The notes beneath the pieces were generated by a model. That model worked only from the letters and a program-made list of their open reading frames with translations. It searched no databases and had not been told where the DNA came from. Made by a program: the position numbers and the translations under genes. This document shows positions 32,072 through 40,649 of a DNA stretch of 64,000 bases, piece by piece. The first letter of the stretch is position 1; each line of letters starts with the position of its first letter. Origin of the DNA: Candidatus Poribacteria bacterium (GTDB lineage: Bacteria > Poribacteria > WGA-4E > WGA-3G); NCBI GenBank assembly GCA_958295815.1, contig OY282374.1, forward strand, positions 764,856 through 828,855, in the 5' to 3' direction.

Positions 32072-33361
32072 TTAAGAAGAGACCAAAAATTGGGAAACCG
32101 ATTTGAGGTAACGACTTGGGAGGCGTACTTTAACATGAACAGCTTCGTCCGCGTATTCAGTATCTATCACCGTACCGTGTTTGTAGAGTAAATCGAGAGC
32201 TTTCCCGTCTGTGTACGGAATACTGAAAGAGAAATGCGCACCGCGTTCACCAAAACGATGTGCTAAGGCATCTACTAACGCAGGAACACCTTCGCCACGC
32301 TGTGCTGAGATAGGAAGCGCGTCTGGGTATTGACTCCGTAGAATTTGCAGCTCTTCCTCGTTTTTGAGCCTATCAATTTTGTTGAAAACCATGAACATCG
32401 GAATATGGGTGGCATCCAATTCTTTGAGAACTACGTTCACAGCGGCTATTTGTGCTTCTGCCTCTGGATGGCTCACATCGACGATATGAATCAGAAAATC
32501 CGCCGCCGCGACCTCTTCGAGGGTTGCTTTAAATGCCTCAACTAATTGGTGTGGCAATTTCTTGATAAACCCGACGGTATCACTCAACAGAATCTGCTGC
32601 TTTTGTGGTAAATCTACTTTCCGCGTGGTAGAATCTAAGGTTGCGAACAGTTTATCTTCAGCCAAGACTGCTTCGCCTGTCAATAGGTTAAAGAGGGTCG
32701 ATTTCCCGGCATTTGTGTACCCAACGAGGGACACTTTGATTTTTTCAGATCGGTTTCTCCGCTGGACATTACGTTGCTTTTCAACGGCTTGAAGTGCTTT
32801 TCTAACGTGTCCGATGTTCCTACGTACCCAGCGTCTATCCATTTCAAGCTGCGTTTCGCCGGGACCCCGAAGATGTCTACCACCGCCACCGCCTGTCGCA
32901 AGTCGTGAGAGGTGTGTCCACATCCGAGTAAGACGTGGAAGCGCATATTCAAGTTGTGCCAACGCGACTTGTAGCCGAGCCTCTTTGGTGAGGGCACGTT
33001 GGGCAAAAACCTGAAGAATGAGTCCTGTCCGGTCAATCGTGGTGACGTCAAACGCCTTCTCAAGGTTCCGATTCTGTCCCGGTGCCAGTTCTTCGTCAAA
33101 AATGACTGCGTCCGCATTGAGTTCTTCAATCAGAGGTTTGAGTTCTTCAACCTTTCCTTCGCCAATGAAATAGGTTGGGTTGGGTATATTGCGCGATTGA
33201 ATTGTCTCGCAGACGACTTGAATGCCGGCAGTCTCTGCGAGTTGCCGGAGTTCTTGTAGCGATTCTTCAGTTTCGTGCATCAGGTTATCGCGGAGTTTTA
33301 TGCCTACTAAGATTGCCCGTGTAGGTGGATTCGGTGCACGTGTGTCGTAAAATTCTTGCAT
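32072..33361 (-). CDS. hflX: ribosome-associated GTPase HflX
   Basis: A 429-residue HflX GTPase, which binds 50S or 70S ribosomes and splits stalled or hibernating ribosomes under stress. The N-terminal HflX domain contains NADAVIFDEELAPGQNRNLE and the Gly-rich GGGGGRHLRGPGETQLEMDRR linker region; the G domain has G1 GYTNAGKST, G3 DTVGFI and G4 NKID. The ATG at 33361 is preferred since an AGGGG site lies just upstream; a GTG at 33400 has none. It lies divergently from smpB, another ribosome-rescue gene, and upstream of the small zinc-finger gene. Confidence 0.95.
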   Translation of the reverse strand: MQEFYDTRAPNPPTRAILVGIKLRDNLMHETEESLQELRQLAETAGIQVVCETIQSRNIPNPTYFIGEGKVEELKPLIEELNADAVIFDEELAPGQNRNLEKAFDVTTIDRTGLILQVFAQRALTKEARLQVALAQLEYALPRLTRMWTHLSRLATGGGGGRHLRGPGETQLEMDRRWVRRNIGHVRKALQAVEKQRNVQRRNRSEKIKVSLVGYTNAGKSTLFNLLTGEAVLAEDKLFATLDSTTRKVDLPQKQQILLSDTVGFIKKLPHQLVEAFKATLEEVAAADFLIHIVDVSHPEAEAQIAAVNVVLKELDATHIPMFMVFNKIDRLKNEEELQILRSQYPDALPISAQRGEGVPALVDALAHRFGERGAHFSFSIPYTDGKALDLLYKHGTVIDTEYADEAVHVKVRLPSRYLKSVSQFLVSS

Positions 33362-33496
33362 CAAGAGCCCCTTTCTTGTTTTCAAGGGTAACCGAGCCAC
33401 AACGGTGCCTTGGTCTACCCAACAACGTTATCTTAACAGTATAGTCTATCAGATCTATAGGCTTTTTTCAACTAAAATCCAGTCCTGAGAAAAAAC

Positions 33497-33517
33497 TTCA
33501 GAAAATCTGAATTTTTT
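33497..33517. terminator. hairpin with T-runs on both strands
   Basis: ttcaga-aaa-tctgaa (33497-33511) followed by tttttt on the plus strand and preceded by aaaaaac, so it is a terminator-like palindrome in both directions. It lies between the divergent hflX and smpB genes and upstream of the smpB promoter, where it could block read-through into smpB. Confidence 0.45.
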
Positions 33518-33519
33518 CC

Positions 33520-33548
33520 TTGTATCTCAGTTAATTTTATGTTATACT
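33520..33548 (+). promoter_or_regulatory. smpB promoter, near-leaderless
   Basis: TTGTAT (33520-33525), 17-bp spacer, TATACT (33543-33548). The start would fall at about 33554-33556, only a few bases before the ATG at 33559, so smpB mRNA may be leaderless or nearly so. No Shine-Dalgarno is present there. Confidence 0.6.
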
Positions 33549-33558
33549 TTAATGCACT

Positions 33559-34017
33559 ATGAAAGGTGCTAAAGATTCTACAACCCCAATGATTACAACA
33601 AATCGGAAGGCGCGGTATGACTATCACTTACGCGACCGGTATGAAGCCGGTATTGTCTTACAAGGCACTGAAGTGAAGGCAATTCGCGCAGGTCGACTTA
33701 ACCTCACTGATAGTTACGCACAGGTGACAGCAGGGGAGATCTTCCTGATTGATGCACACATCGGTCCGTATGAACACGGGAATATCGCCAATCATGAGCC
33801 GAAGCGTAAACGAAAACTACTGTTGCATCGACGAGAAATCACTAAACTGGAGCGGTCGATTCGTTCAAAAGGGATGACCATCGTTCCGACACGGGCATAT
33901 TTTAGCAACGGTAAAGTGAAGTTGGAGTTGGCTGTTGCAATGGGTAAGCAGCTTTATGATAAACGGGATAAGATTGAACGTGAAGCAACTGCCAGTGAAT
34001 TGCGGGCGTATAATTAA
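33559..34017 (+). CDS. smpB: SsrA-binding protein SmpB
   Basis: A 152-residue SmpB, the OB-fold partner that carries tmRNA into stalled ribosomes during trans-translation. Conserved blocks are TNRKARYDYH, GTEVKAIRAGRLNLTDSYA, IGPYEHGN, HEPKRKRKLLLHR and the basic C-terminal tail DKRDKIEREA. The first ATG gives about 10 residues before the conserved core; a second ATG at 33589 would start at MITTNRKARY and is a real alternative, since the promoter leaves almost no leader for the first. The tmRNA gene follows 98 bp downstream on the same strand. Confidence 0.96.
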   Translation: MKGAKDSTTPMITTNRKARYDYHLRDRYEAGIVLQGTEVKAIRAGRLNLTDSYAQVTAGEIFLIDAHIGPYEHGNIANHEPKRKRKLLLHRREITKLERSIRSKGMTIVPTRAYFSNGKVKLELAVAMGKQLYDKRDKIEREATASELRAYN

Positions 34018-34115
34018 AGTATACATAGAAAACTCAATTAGTCGTAGAGTCTTTGCTCCAATTTCTAACCCGCTGAATGCCATACGCGCATTTGGCGTCG
34101 ATTCATCTCCTATCT

Positions 34116-34469
34116 GGGGGTGTCAAGGTTTCGACGAAGGTGATCGAGATATAGGTTGCATGTCGAGGTCTCCGCAGGCCTCGTTAAATAGGCGGAACAT
34201 TTATAAATGCTGATGAAGAATTAGCACTAGCTGCTTAATAACGCGGCTACGCTTGGCCGACCTGTTGCCCGTCAGGGAAGCTAAAGCGTCGCAATACGGG
34301 CTAGCCGCTTGTTTGTTCTCAAAGGGCAAGTCGCGAACCAACTTTTGAGATAGCCTATTGTGAATCCTGCACAGGGGAGCCTGATAGGCGAATCTAAAAA
34401 CCTGTGATAAGCATGTAGTAACCTCTATTAAAACGCCTTCGGACGCGGGTTCGATTCCCGCCACCTCCA
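34116..34469 (+). ncRNA. ssrA: transfer-messenger RNA (tmRNA)
   Basis: A one-piece tmRNA of about 354 nt. The 5' end GGGGGUG pairs with CACCUCC at the 3' end, followed by A. The tRNA-like T arm CGCGGGTTCGATTCCCGCC and the 5' GTCAAGGTTTCGACG segment are diagnostic. The tag reading frame is GCT GAT GAA GAA TTA GCA CTA GCT GCT then TAA TAA (34209-34241), giving ADEELALAA, with the resume codon probably GCT at 34209 though an earlier AAT cannot be excluded. The LAA end is the usual protease-recognition signal. CCA is not encoded. Confidence 0.95.
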
Positions 34470-34521
34470 TTTTCACGTAGCTATTCTGTTTTTACCGGCA
34501 ATACATTGATTGCATAGTGAT

Positions 34522-34902
34522 ATGGCTGAATTCGCTAACATGCCACCTCGTATTCAAAAGATAGTGCGAGCGCATCTATGCGAGGATGAACATATCTGCT
34601 TGTGCGTCCTCGGTCGCTCAAACCTACTGCGTCCGGATTTCGTTTTTATCACGACGCGTCGGGTGCTGGTTTTGGATGAGCGGTATATGGGCAGTCTTGC
34701 TGTTTCTTATACAAATGTTCGATGTAATGTGTTGTTTACAGAGATTCGTGATGTGAAATTGGTCAGACATTTCAAACATCGGCTTCTTAGCCAAGCAAGA
34801 CTTGAAATTAGCGTAGTACGTAATGTCCATTGGATTGATAATATTAGTTTCCGTTCAGCTCGGTCTGCCTACGCCTGTATCGCTAAGCAGTCAGCACAGT
34901 AG
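34522..34902 (+). CDS. PH-domain-like protein (YokE-type)
   Basis: A 126-residue protein resembling the bacterial PH-like domains found in YokE: LRPDFVFITTRRVLVLDERYMG, then VLFTEIRDVKLVRHFKHRLLSQARLEISV, ending in a helix. Such domains are single small beta-barrels with a C-terminal helix; their ligands are generally unknown. No membrane segment. The ATG at 34522 is used; a TTG four codons upstream has no better context. It follows the tmRNA and stands as a single gene. Confidence 0.6.
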   Translation: MAEFANMPPRIQKIVRAHLCEDEHICLCVLGRSNLLRPDFVFITTRRVLVLDERYMGSLAVSYTNVRCNVLFTEIRDVKLVRHFKHRLLSQARLEISVVRNVHWIDNISFRSARSAYACIAKQSAQ

Positions 34903-35075
34903 GAAACGAAAAGTTAATTGGGACTGTCTTGATTGACTGCAGTTGTTCAAGGTCACTGCTCAGCGTAAACTGTTTTTAGGATTTCAACGTTTTTGATATA
35001 AATGTTGAATTTAATTGAAGAAATTGGCATGAAATTTGCTCGAAAATGGTTTTAAGTCTGAAGTAGTGAGATTCT

Positions 35076-35741
35076 ATGAGAGAATTTTTGGATTATCTTA
35101 TAGTTTCTTATAATATCTGGTTTACAGTACCACCAACGATCGTGTTTCTATTGGCTCTCTTTCGGCTTGTCATAAGGGCAACGGACTTCGGTGACGCGGA
35201 TGTAGATGCAGAGGTAAATGTAGATATGGATGCGGACGGAGACATGGATTCTGACAAGGAGGCAGATCCGAGGTTACGGAGCCCTTTTTTTAGAAATGTA
35301 TTTGGGTTTCTGAACGTTGGTAGAGCTCCTTTGATAGTTGTCGTCACGTCCCTATTTTTAACATGGGGGATTGTTGGATTGGTTGCGAATGCACTGCTCA
35401 ATGTTCCAGAAAAACCGCAATGGGTTTGGATATCGTTTGTCACAGCGTTTTTTTGTAGTTTCTTAGGGAGCCGTTATATTTCTATAGTGCTTTCAAAACT
35501 GTTCCCAAAAGGTGAGAAAAATATCAACGATGTTCATCAATTACTCGGTTTGAGTGGACGCGTCATTAGTGGACAGGTTACCACTACTTTCGGTACTGCG
35601 CGAGTGCAGGTTCCAGATGGGCCGGAATTGACCGTCAGTTGCCGTGCCAAATCAGATGAAGCTACTCCTGTCAAAGGGGATACCGTGATTCTCGTAGATT
35701 ATGATCACGCGAAACGAATTTTTGATGTAAGAAGAAAGTGA
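35076..35741 (+). CDS. YqiJ/NfeD-like membrane protein with OB-fold tail
   Basis: A 221-residue membrane protein. An N-terminal TM helix (WFTVPPTIVFLLALFRLVI) is followed by an acidic repeat-like loop of alternating Asp (DADVDAEVNVDMDADGDMD, about residues 45-63), two further TM segments (about 85-125), and a C-terminal OB-fold-like domain (GLSGRVISGQVTTTFGTARVQV). This is the layout of YqiJ/NfeD-like proteins that partner flotillins in membrane microdomains. No flotillin gene is adjacent. The acidic loop could bind calcium, which is inference. Confidence 0.7.
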   Translation: MREFLDYLIVSYNIWFTVPPTIVFLLALFRLVIRATDFGDADVDAEVNVDMDADGDMDSDKEADPRLRSPFFRNVFGFLNVGRAPLIVVVTSLFLTWGIVGLVANALLNVPEKPQWVWISFVTAFFCSFLGSRYISIVLSKLFPKGEKNINDVHQLLGLSGRVISGQVTTTFGTARVQVPDGPELTVSCRAKSDEATPVKGDTVILVDYDHAKRIFDVRRK

Positions 35742-35817
35742 ATCTATAAATGAATGTTGGTGAGAGGATCCGACAAGCCTCGCCTTATAACATCGGTGAG
35801 TATGAAAGGACATACAA

Positions 35818-36327
35818 ATGGACAACGAAAAACAAGCGCAAATTGAGGTCAAAGTTAACTTTCTCTCGATTGATCGCAGGAATGGTGCACCTATAGTTGT
35901 GCTGAAAGAGAAAGACAATGATTTGAATCGGATATTGTTGATTTGGATTGGCGAATCGGAAGCAGCGGCTATTCAAATGCATTTAGAAAAGATGGAACTC
36001 CCGCGCCCGATGACCCATGATTTGCTCAAAACTATGATTGAAACGCTTGATGCCAAAGTAAATAGTGTATGCGTGAGCTCGGTAGAAGAACCAACTTTCT
36101 ATGCATACGTAACATTGCAAGTGAATGATAACGAAATTGAGGTCGATTGCCGTCCCAGCGATGCCATCGCGCTTGCTCTTCGTTGTGAAGCACCTATCTA
36201 TGTGGCTGAAAATGTCCTGACAGAGCACGGCTTCTCTGAGCAAGAACTCAACAAAGGCAAACCGCATGATCCGAAAGATGTCTTAGAAAACTTGGATGAC
36301 GATACGCTAAAGCAGTATACGGTTTAG
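35818..36327 (+). CDS. bifunctional nuclease family protein (DUF151)
   Basis: A 169-residue member of the bifunctional nuclease family (BFN/DUF151), reported in plants and bacteria to have DNase/RNase activity but of unsettled role in bacteria. Family blocks present: RILLIWIGESEAAAIQMHLE, RPMTHDLLKTMIETLDAKV, TFYAYVTLQV, and DCRPSDAIALALRCEAPIYV. A short acidic C-terminal tail follows. AAAGGAC precedes the ATG. It lies 76 bp after the YqiJ-like gene on the same strand. Confidence 0.92.
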   Translation: MDNEKQAQIEVKVNFLSIDRRNGAPIVVLKEKDNDLNRILLIWIGESEAAAIQMHLEKMELPRPMTHDLLKTMIETLDAKVNSVCVSSVEEPTFYAYVTLQVNDNEIEVDCRPSDAIALALRCEAPIYVAENVLTEHGFSEQELNKGKPHDPKDVLENLDDDTLKQYTV

Positions 36328-36342
36328 CATAGGTTGCCGGGG

Positions 36343-36370
36343 CACCGAGACACCCTTCTTGGTCTCGGTG
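36343..36370 (+). other. hairpin after the bifunctional nuclease gene
   Basis: Perfect 8-bp stem caccgaga/tctcggtg (36343-36350 and 36363-36370) with a 12-nt loop, 15 bp after the stop. There is no T-run; possible factor-dependent or stabilising 3' hairpin. Confidence 0.4.
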
Positions 36371-36451
36371 ATGCAGGTGCGCACGTCATTGCAATCTGTG
36401 ACGCATCCCTTGTGACGGATATACGCATTATTGTTAAAACACGTAAACACT

Positions 36452-37390
36452 ATGAGTAATTCACTTCGGAAAAACAGTGTCGTCCTCCATGAAGATTGCA
36501 TGGCTGCCTTGGATGGAAGTGACTTTGCATCGAAAATAGACCTTTCCTTCCTTGATCCACCTTTCAATCAAGATAAGGTGTATAATGCATGGAATGATAA
36601 TCTACCTCCAGAGAAATATTGGGAGTGGATGCGGAATATCTGTGCGAAGGTGTATGCATTAACTTCCGATGGTGGTGCTATCTATTTCATGCAGCGTGAA
36701 AAAAATACGGATTTTGTTTTGCAATGTTTACGCGATGCTGGATGGACTTTTCAAAATCTAATTATCTGGAAGAAAAAGACTTCGGCAGTGCCGGGGACAA
36801 AGCGTTTCGGCAAGCACTATCAGGTCATTGTGTTTGCAACCAAAGGCAAAACACCGCGTATTTTTCATCGCCTGCGTATTGATCCTCCGCTGCCTTCAGA
36901 CTACAAGCACGAGCGCGAAAACGGTATGTTCGTTACCGATGTGTGGGATGATATTCGTGAGTTGACCTCCGGCTATTTTGCAGGTGATGAAGCCTTGCGC
37001 GATGCCGAAGGAAATCGCTTGCACAAACAGCAGACACCCATTCAACTTCTCCTCCGAATTATCCTCTCATCCACAAATCCTGGCGATGTTGTCTTAGATC
37101 CGTTTGCAGGTTCAGGGACAACACTTGTTGTGTCAGAGCAATTGGGACGAAAGTCGATAGGGGTTGAACTTGATTCACAGAATATAGCACTCATTGAAAA
37201 TAGACTTACCGAGCACAGGGAATCGGATAACGTTTCTCGTTTTTTCAAGGATTACGCGTGTACCCCTAACTTAGATGCAATTTGGGGAGAAGCCGCATTA
37301 GCGAGAAAATTGACAACCTCTGCTGATACCTCTATCTCCAAACAGACAGTACTTTTTAAATCGAATCTACAGCCAAATAATTTTACCTAA
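36452..37390 (+). CDS. beta-class DNA methyltransferase (probably adenine-N6)
   Basis: A 312-residue DNA methyltransferase. Motif IV DPPF (in DLSFLDPPFNQ) comes early and the SAM-binding motif I DPFAGSGTT late (about residue 220), the beta-class order. DPPF favours adenine-N6 over cytosine-N4 (usually SPPY), but not decisively. The rest of the protein is the target-recognition region (HRLRIDPPLPSDYKHEREN and the VWDDIRELTSGYF stretch). The ATG at 36452 is used; a TTG seven codons upstream is unlikely. It is the first gene of a run continuing with a C5 methyltransferase and a putative endonuclease, which suggests a two-methyltransferase restriction-modification system. Confidence 0.9.
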   Translation: MSNSLRKNSVVLHEDCMAALDGSDFASKIDLSFLDPPFNQDKVYNAWNDNLPPEKYWEWMRNICAKVYALTSDGGAIYFMQREKNTDFVLQCLRDAGWTFQNLIIWKKKTSAVPGTKRFGKHYQVIVFATKGKTPRIFHRLRIDPPLPSDYKHERENGMFVTDVWDDIRELTSGYFAGDEALRDAEGNRLHKQQTPIQLLLRIILSSTNPGDVVLDPFAGSGTTLVVSEQLGRKSIGVELDSQNIALIENRLTEHRESDNVSRFFKDYACTPNLDAIWGEAALARKLTTSADTSISKQTVLFKSNLQPNNFT

Positions 37391-37421
37391 AACTTTGGTA
37401 CTGATGACAGGAAAGGCACAA

Positions 37422-37535
37422 ATGACAATTGAATTGTTGTTTTGCGGGAAAGAAGTTAGTGAGATGACAGATCTTGCGCCTCAAAACAACACTGAAAAAT
37501 TAAGGAGGGCAGCGAATGTCTTCCCGGGCGATTAA
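37422..37535 (+). CDS. 37-residue ORF ahead of the C5 methyltransferase
   Basis: Encodes 37 residues (MTIELLFCGKEVSEMTDL onward), with AGGAAAGG five bases before the ATG and a stop 20 bp inside the next gene. It fills the gap between the two methyltransferase genes. It may be a leader peptide that couples translation of the methyltransferase, or chance; no homologue is recognised. A longer start at 37404 is also in frame. Confidence 0.3.
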   Translation: MTIELLFCGKEVSEMTDLAPQNNTEKLRRAANVFPGD

Positions 37536-38709
37536 GGCAACAGTTGAGCTCTTTGCAGGCATAGGTGGATTTCGTTTAGCTGCTGCTCAGAGTGGGATCC
37601 AGACTTTGTGGGCAAACGATATTTGTCCTAAAGCTTGCCAAGTTTATCGTAGTCAATTTGGAGACGCTGAAATTCGCCAAGGAGACATTCGAGAGTTAAC
37701 TCATGAGGTTCCAGCGCACGATTTACTTACGGCGGGTTTTCCCTGTCAGCCGTTCAGTAGTGCTGGACGGAAAAGAGGTTTTCGCGACCCAAGAGGGATG
37801 CTTTTCTCAGTTATTGTAGATATTTTAAGAACACATCGCCCTCGCTACTTCATTTTGGAAAACGTAAAAAGGTTGCTTTTAATGGAGAGAGGTGTCCATT
37901 TTGCTACGGTGCTTTTTGCGCTAACGGAACTTGGTTATCAGATTGAATGGCGTTTAGTGAATACGAGACACTTCGGTTTAGCACAAAATCGCGAGCGAGT
38001 GCTTATATTAGGTTCTTTGGATGTAAAGGATGATTGTCCTACAATTAGGCTTGCAGAGTCAACAGATATTTGTGAAAGTTTGGAAAGCAATTTGCGCTGG
38101 GTTACGGATATGTCAAGTTGGCTTGAGATCGAAAAGCATCGTCGAAGGTTCGCCAATTGGGGCTTGGCGTTTCGTCAATGTTTTTTCTCGTGTAACTTGG
38201 AACATTTCTCGGAGGCAAAGCCAATTGTAACATTACGTAGTGTTCTGCAACCTACCGTTGATCCCGTTTTTGACTTCACGGAGAGCACTTTGCAACGTTT
38301 AGAAGAAAGCACGCGGATTGATAAATTTCTTGATGGTGTTCAACTTCTCTATAATCAGAACAGAGGGGCTCGCATGGGGTACACGGTGTTTGGTATTGAT
38401 GGAATCGCACCAACACTTACAGCAGCTACCAGCCGGCATTATGAGCGTTACAAAGTGGGAAATCGATATCGGCGCTTGACAAATGTAGAATATGCTCGTC
38501 TACAAGGATTTCCAGATGATCATTGTTCTGCTGTTTCCGTCTATAATCAGTATGCTTTATACGGCAACGCTGTACCGCCTGTATTCGTGAGTTGGGTGCT
38601 TGATAAGATTTTACAAAACCGTGTGGTCTCATTGAAGAACGCTAAAGAACAACAACTCCACCTTTTTCAGGATCCAATGACTTATGCTGACAAAAGTAGA
38701 ATTACGTAA
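37516..38709 (+). CDS. DNA (cytosine-5-)-methyltransferase
   Basis: A 397-residue C5 cytosine methyltransferase. Motif I ELFAGIGGFRLA (residues about 11-22), motif IV with the catalytic Cys in TAGFPCQPFSSAG, motif VI FILENVKRLL, motif VIII QNRERVLILG, and motifs IX-X with RRLTNVEYARLQGFPDDH and YNQYALYGNAVPP are all present, so it should be active. AAGGAGGG is placed ideally before the ATG. It overlaps the downstream putative endonuclease by 26 bp. Usually the partner of a type II restriction enzyme; here a second methyltransferase of another class precedes it. Confidence 0.96.
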   Translation: MSSRAIKATVELFAGIGGFRLAAAQSGIQTLWANDICPKACQVYRSQFGDAEIRQGDIRELTHEVPAHDLLTAGFPCQPFSSAGRKRGFRDPRGMLFSVIVDILRTHRPRYFILENVKRLLLMERGVHFATVLFALTELGYQIEWRLVNTRHFGLAQNRERVLILGSLDVKDDCPTIRLAESTDICESLESNLRWVTDMSSWLEIEKHRRRFANWGLAFRQCFFSCNLEHFSEAKPIVTLRSVLQPTVDPVFDFTESTLQRLEESTRIDKFLDGVQLLYNQNRGARMGYTVFGIDGIAPTLTAATSRHYERYKVGNRYRRLTNVEYARLQGFPDDHCSAVSVYNQYALYGNAVPPVFVSWVLDKILQNRVVSLKNAKEQQLHLFQDPMTYADKSRIT

Positions 38710-39667
38710 TTTGCTTCGAGAAAGGCTGGCAGAAACTATGACTCAATTAAATCAAGCCCTGCAGGGCTTGAATCTTGAAAGGCTTGAATCGGTACTCTCA
38801 CGTGTTGGGCGTGGCGGAACTTTGCCCTATTGGTATGAACAACTTCACGACCAGCAAACGTTTCCTAATCTTGATGGAAAGACAGTTGGAAGCGTTATTG
38901 AAATGCTTTTTATTGCTATTCTTGAAACTGTGACTTTCCAAGATGTCGAAATACCTCAACTCCATTTAAATCCAGCGCGCGGTGTTGACTTACCAGATCT
39001 GGATTTAGGTATAAAAGCACCTTCTCAGAATTACGCTACCAGTGAGCCTTTTTTGTCAGCGTATGAGAGACTGCTTGGAAGTGAATATGATGCGCTTATT
39101 ATGCTAACTGACTATCAAAAACGCAAGTTGCATCCGCCTTTAAAACTTCAGGTCATTCAATGGCACTATTTTTTAAATACGGAACTAGCAGATTTTGCTT
39201 TGACTGCAATAGCACGGAAACACCGGGATTGGCTACTAAGTCAAAGTGAGGTATGGACACAAAAGATTTTCCGATTTCTAGCCTACATCAACCAAAGCGA
39301 TTGGCGAGCATCGCATCTACTCCGCATTGTTGACGTAATGCAGATGGAAGATGAGGTGCAAAAATTGATTCTTAAGGCAGAAAAAGATTTTACAAAAAAA
39401 AATACTCAGCGAGCAGGTGAGGATAAAGATGCAATACCAGATCATGAGATTGAGAGTATAGTTTCTATAGTCAAAACTCAGCCGGTAACTTTGGGAATTG
39501 TTGATGCGGTGGATAATTGGGTGGTGGAAAATTACAAAGACTTTGCTCGTATGCCAAACGATAATGAATGGGGGCGATTACTCACTGCTCCTTTAAGTGG
39601 GAAAATTGGAATAAGTTTCGCGCTTCAATGGCGATACAACTTTGGGAGAGTGTTCAAAAGCAATTAA
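38684..39667 (+). CDS. putative type II restriction endonuclease
   Basis: A 327-residue protein with no confident family. It is called an endonuclease from position and a possible PD-(D/E)XK core: helix with E73 and E81 (SVIEMLFIAILETVTF), then ARGVDLPDLDLGIKAPS with D102, D105, D107 and K111. The canonical E/D two before the Lys is Gly, so the motif is atypical and one of the helix Glu residues may substitute. The C-terminal half is helical with no recognisable domain. Its start lies within the last 26 bp of the C5 methyltransferase gene, as is usual for coupled R-M genes. It could also be a different toxin or effector. Confidence 0.6.
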   Translation: MLTKVELRNLLRERLAETMTQLNQALQGLNLERLESVLSRVGRGGTLPYWYEQLHDQQTFPNLDGKTVGSVIEMLFIAILETVTFQDVEIPQLHLNPARGVDLPDLDLGIKAPSQNYATSEPFLSAYERLLGSEYDALIMLTDYQKRKLHPPLKLQVIQWHYFLNTELADFALTAIARKHRDWLLSQSEVWTQKIFRFLAYINQSDWRASHLLRIVDVMQMEDEVQKLILKAEKDFTKKNTQRAGEDKDAIPDHEIESIVSIVKTQPVTLGIVDAVDNWVVENYKDFARMPNDNEWGRLLTAPLSGKIGISFALQWRYNFGRVFKSN

Positions 39668-39854
39668 AAAATATTAGGGAATGTTGCTCTCTCAGGAGTG
39701 CTGGCATTAATTCAAGATACGATTCATCAGCATATTAGCACTGAGCAAAGTGGCAATTCCAAGAGTCAGAGACAGAGGTGCAATGTTTCAGAATATTTCC
39801 AGTGAACAGCATAGGAACAGGATAAATCTGTGCCTATAGTTTTTTTGGAAAATC

Positions 39855-40592
39855 TTACTGAATTTCATAGACAATAGTGATATTCACGGTAATCGTGAGT
39901 TCACCGGCTTCAATAGGAGTTGAACTACGGTCACTATCGTCGGCGAGTGCAGCACTCTCCGCAAAGGCGATCCGGGGACCTCCACTAAAGTTAGCCTCTG
40001 TGATAGTGACAGGTTTCCCAAGGGTAACGCCACTCGCTTCTGCTAAGGTGTCTGCCTTCATCTCAGCATTTTTCACTGCTAAAGCACGTGCCTGCGTCTG
40101 TAATGCTGTAGCATCCTCAATCATGAATCGGATGGCGTTTACAACGACAATATCTCCACCCGCTTTGGCAGCATCGTCAATTATATCACTCAGGCTCTCC
40201 AATTCTCGCACCTTCGCGCTAACAGTGTTGTTCACTCTGTACCCACGCAGGACACGTCCATTGTCCGTATAGTCATACTGCGGATGGATACTGAAGTTCT
40301 CCGTCTGGATGTCTGTTTCAGCAATATCATTCGTTTTCAGAGATTCGATGACGGACGTCATTGCACTCGCAGCTGACTCACGTGCTTCCTCAACCGACGC
40401 TTTCTCAGCAGATACACCTAAATTGAGCGTTGCTATATCAGGTTCACCCGTAACCGAGCCGCTTCCAGTAACGTGTATGGTTCTGCCTTCCGGCGGTGAT
40501 AGCAATGGGGTCACGATTTGGGGGTCACATCCGATAAGCGTTGTAACGAGCAGGGCATTAAACCCTAAACACAAGAGTTTTAATTTTTTCAC
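39855..40592 (-). CDS. SIMPL-domain lipoprotein (DUF541)
   Basis: A 245-residue SIMPL (DUF541) protein with an N-terminal lipoprotein signal: KKLKLLCLGF then LLVTTLIGC, Cys being the lipidated residue. The mature part has the family blocks HVTGSGSVTGEPDIATLNLGV, ETDIQTENFSIHPQYDY, YRVNNTVSAKV and NAEMKADTLAEASG. The GTG at 40592 is chosen because AAGGA lies 7 nt upstream and it places the signal peptide right at the start; GTG at 40616 would add eight unneeded residues. Probably an envelope-anchored protein of unknown function, last gene of the ABC exporter group. Confidence 0.85.
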   Translation of the reverse strand: MKKLKLLCLGFNALLVTTLIGCDPQIVTPLLSPPEGRTIHVTGSGSVTGEPDIATLNLGVSAEKASVEEARESAASAMTSVIESLKTNDIAETDIQTENFSIHPQYDYTDNGRVLRGYRVNNTVSAKVRELESLSDIIDDAAKAGGDIVVVNAIRFMIEDATALQTQARALAVKNAEMKADTLAEASGVTLGKPVTITEANFSGGPRIAFAESAALADDSDRSSTPIEAGELTITVNITIVYEIQ

Positions 40593-40649
40593 GGTAATAT
40601 CCTTCGGCACGGCCACATACGCCGCCTTGTTTGTGCCCTGACGAGTCCA

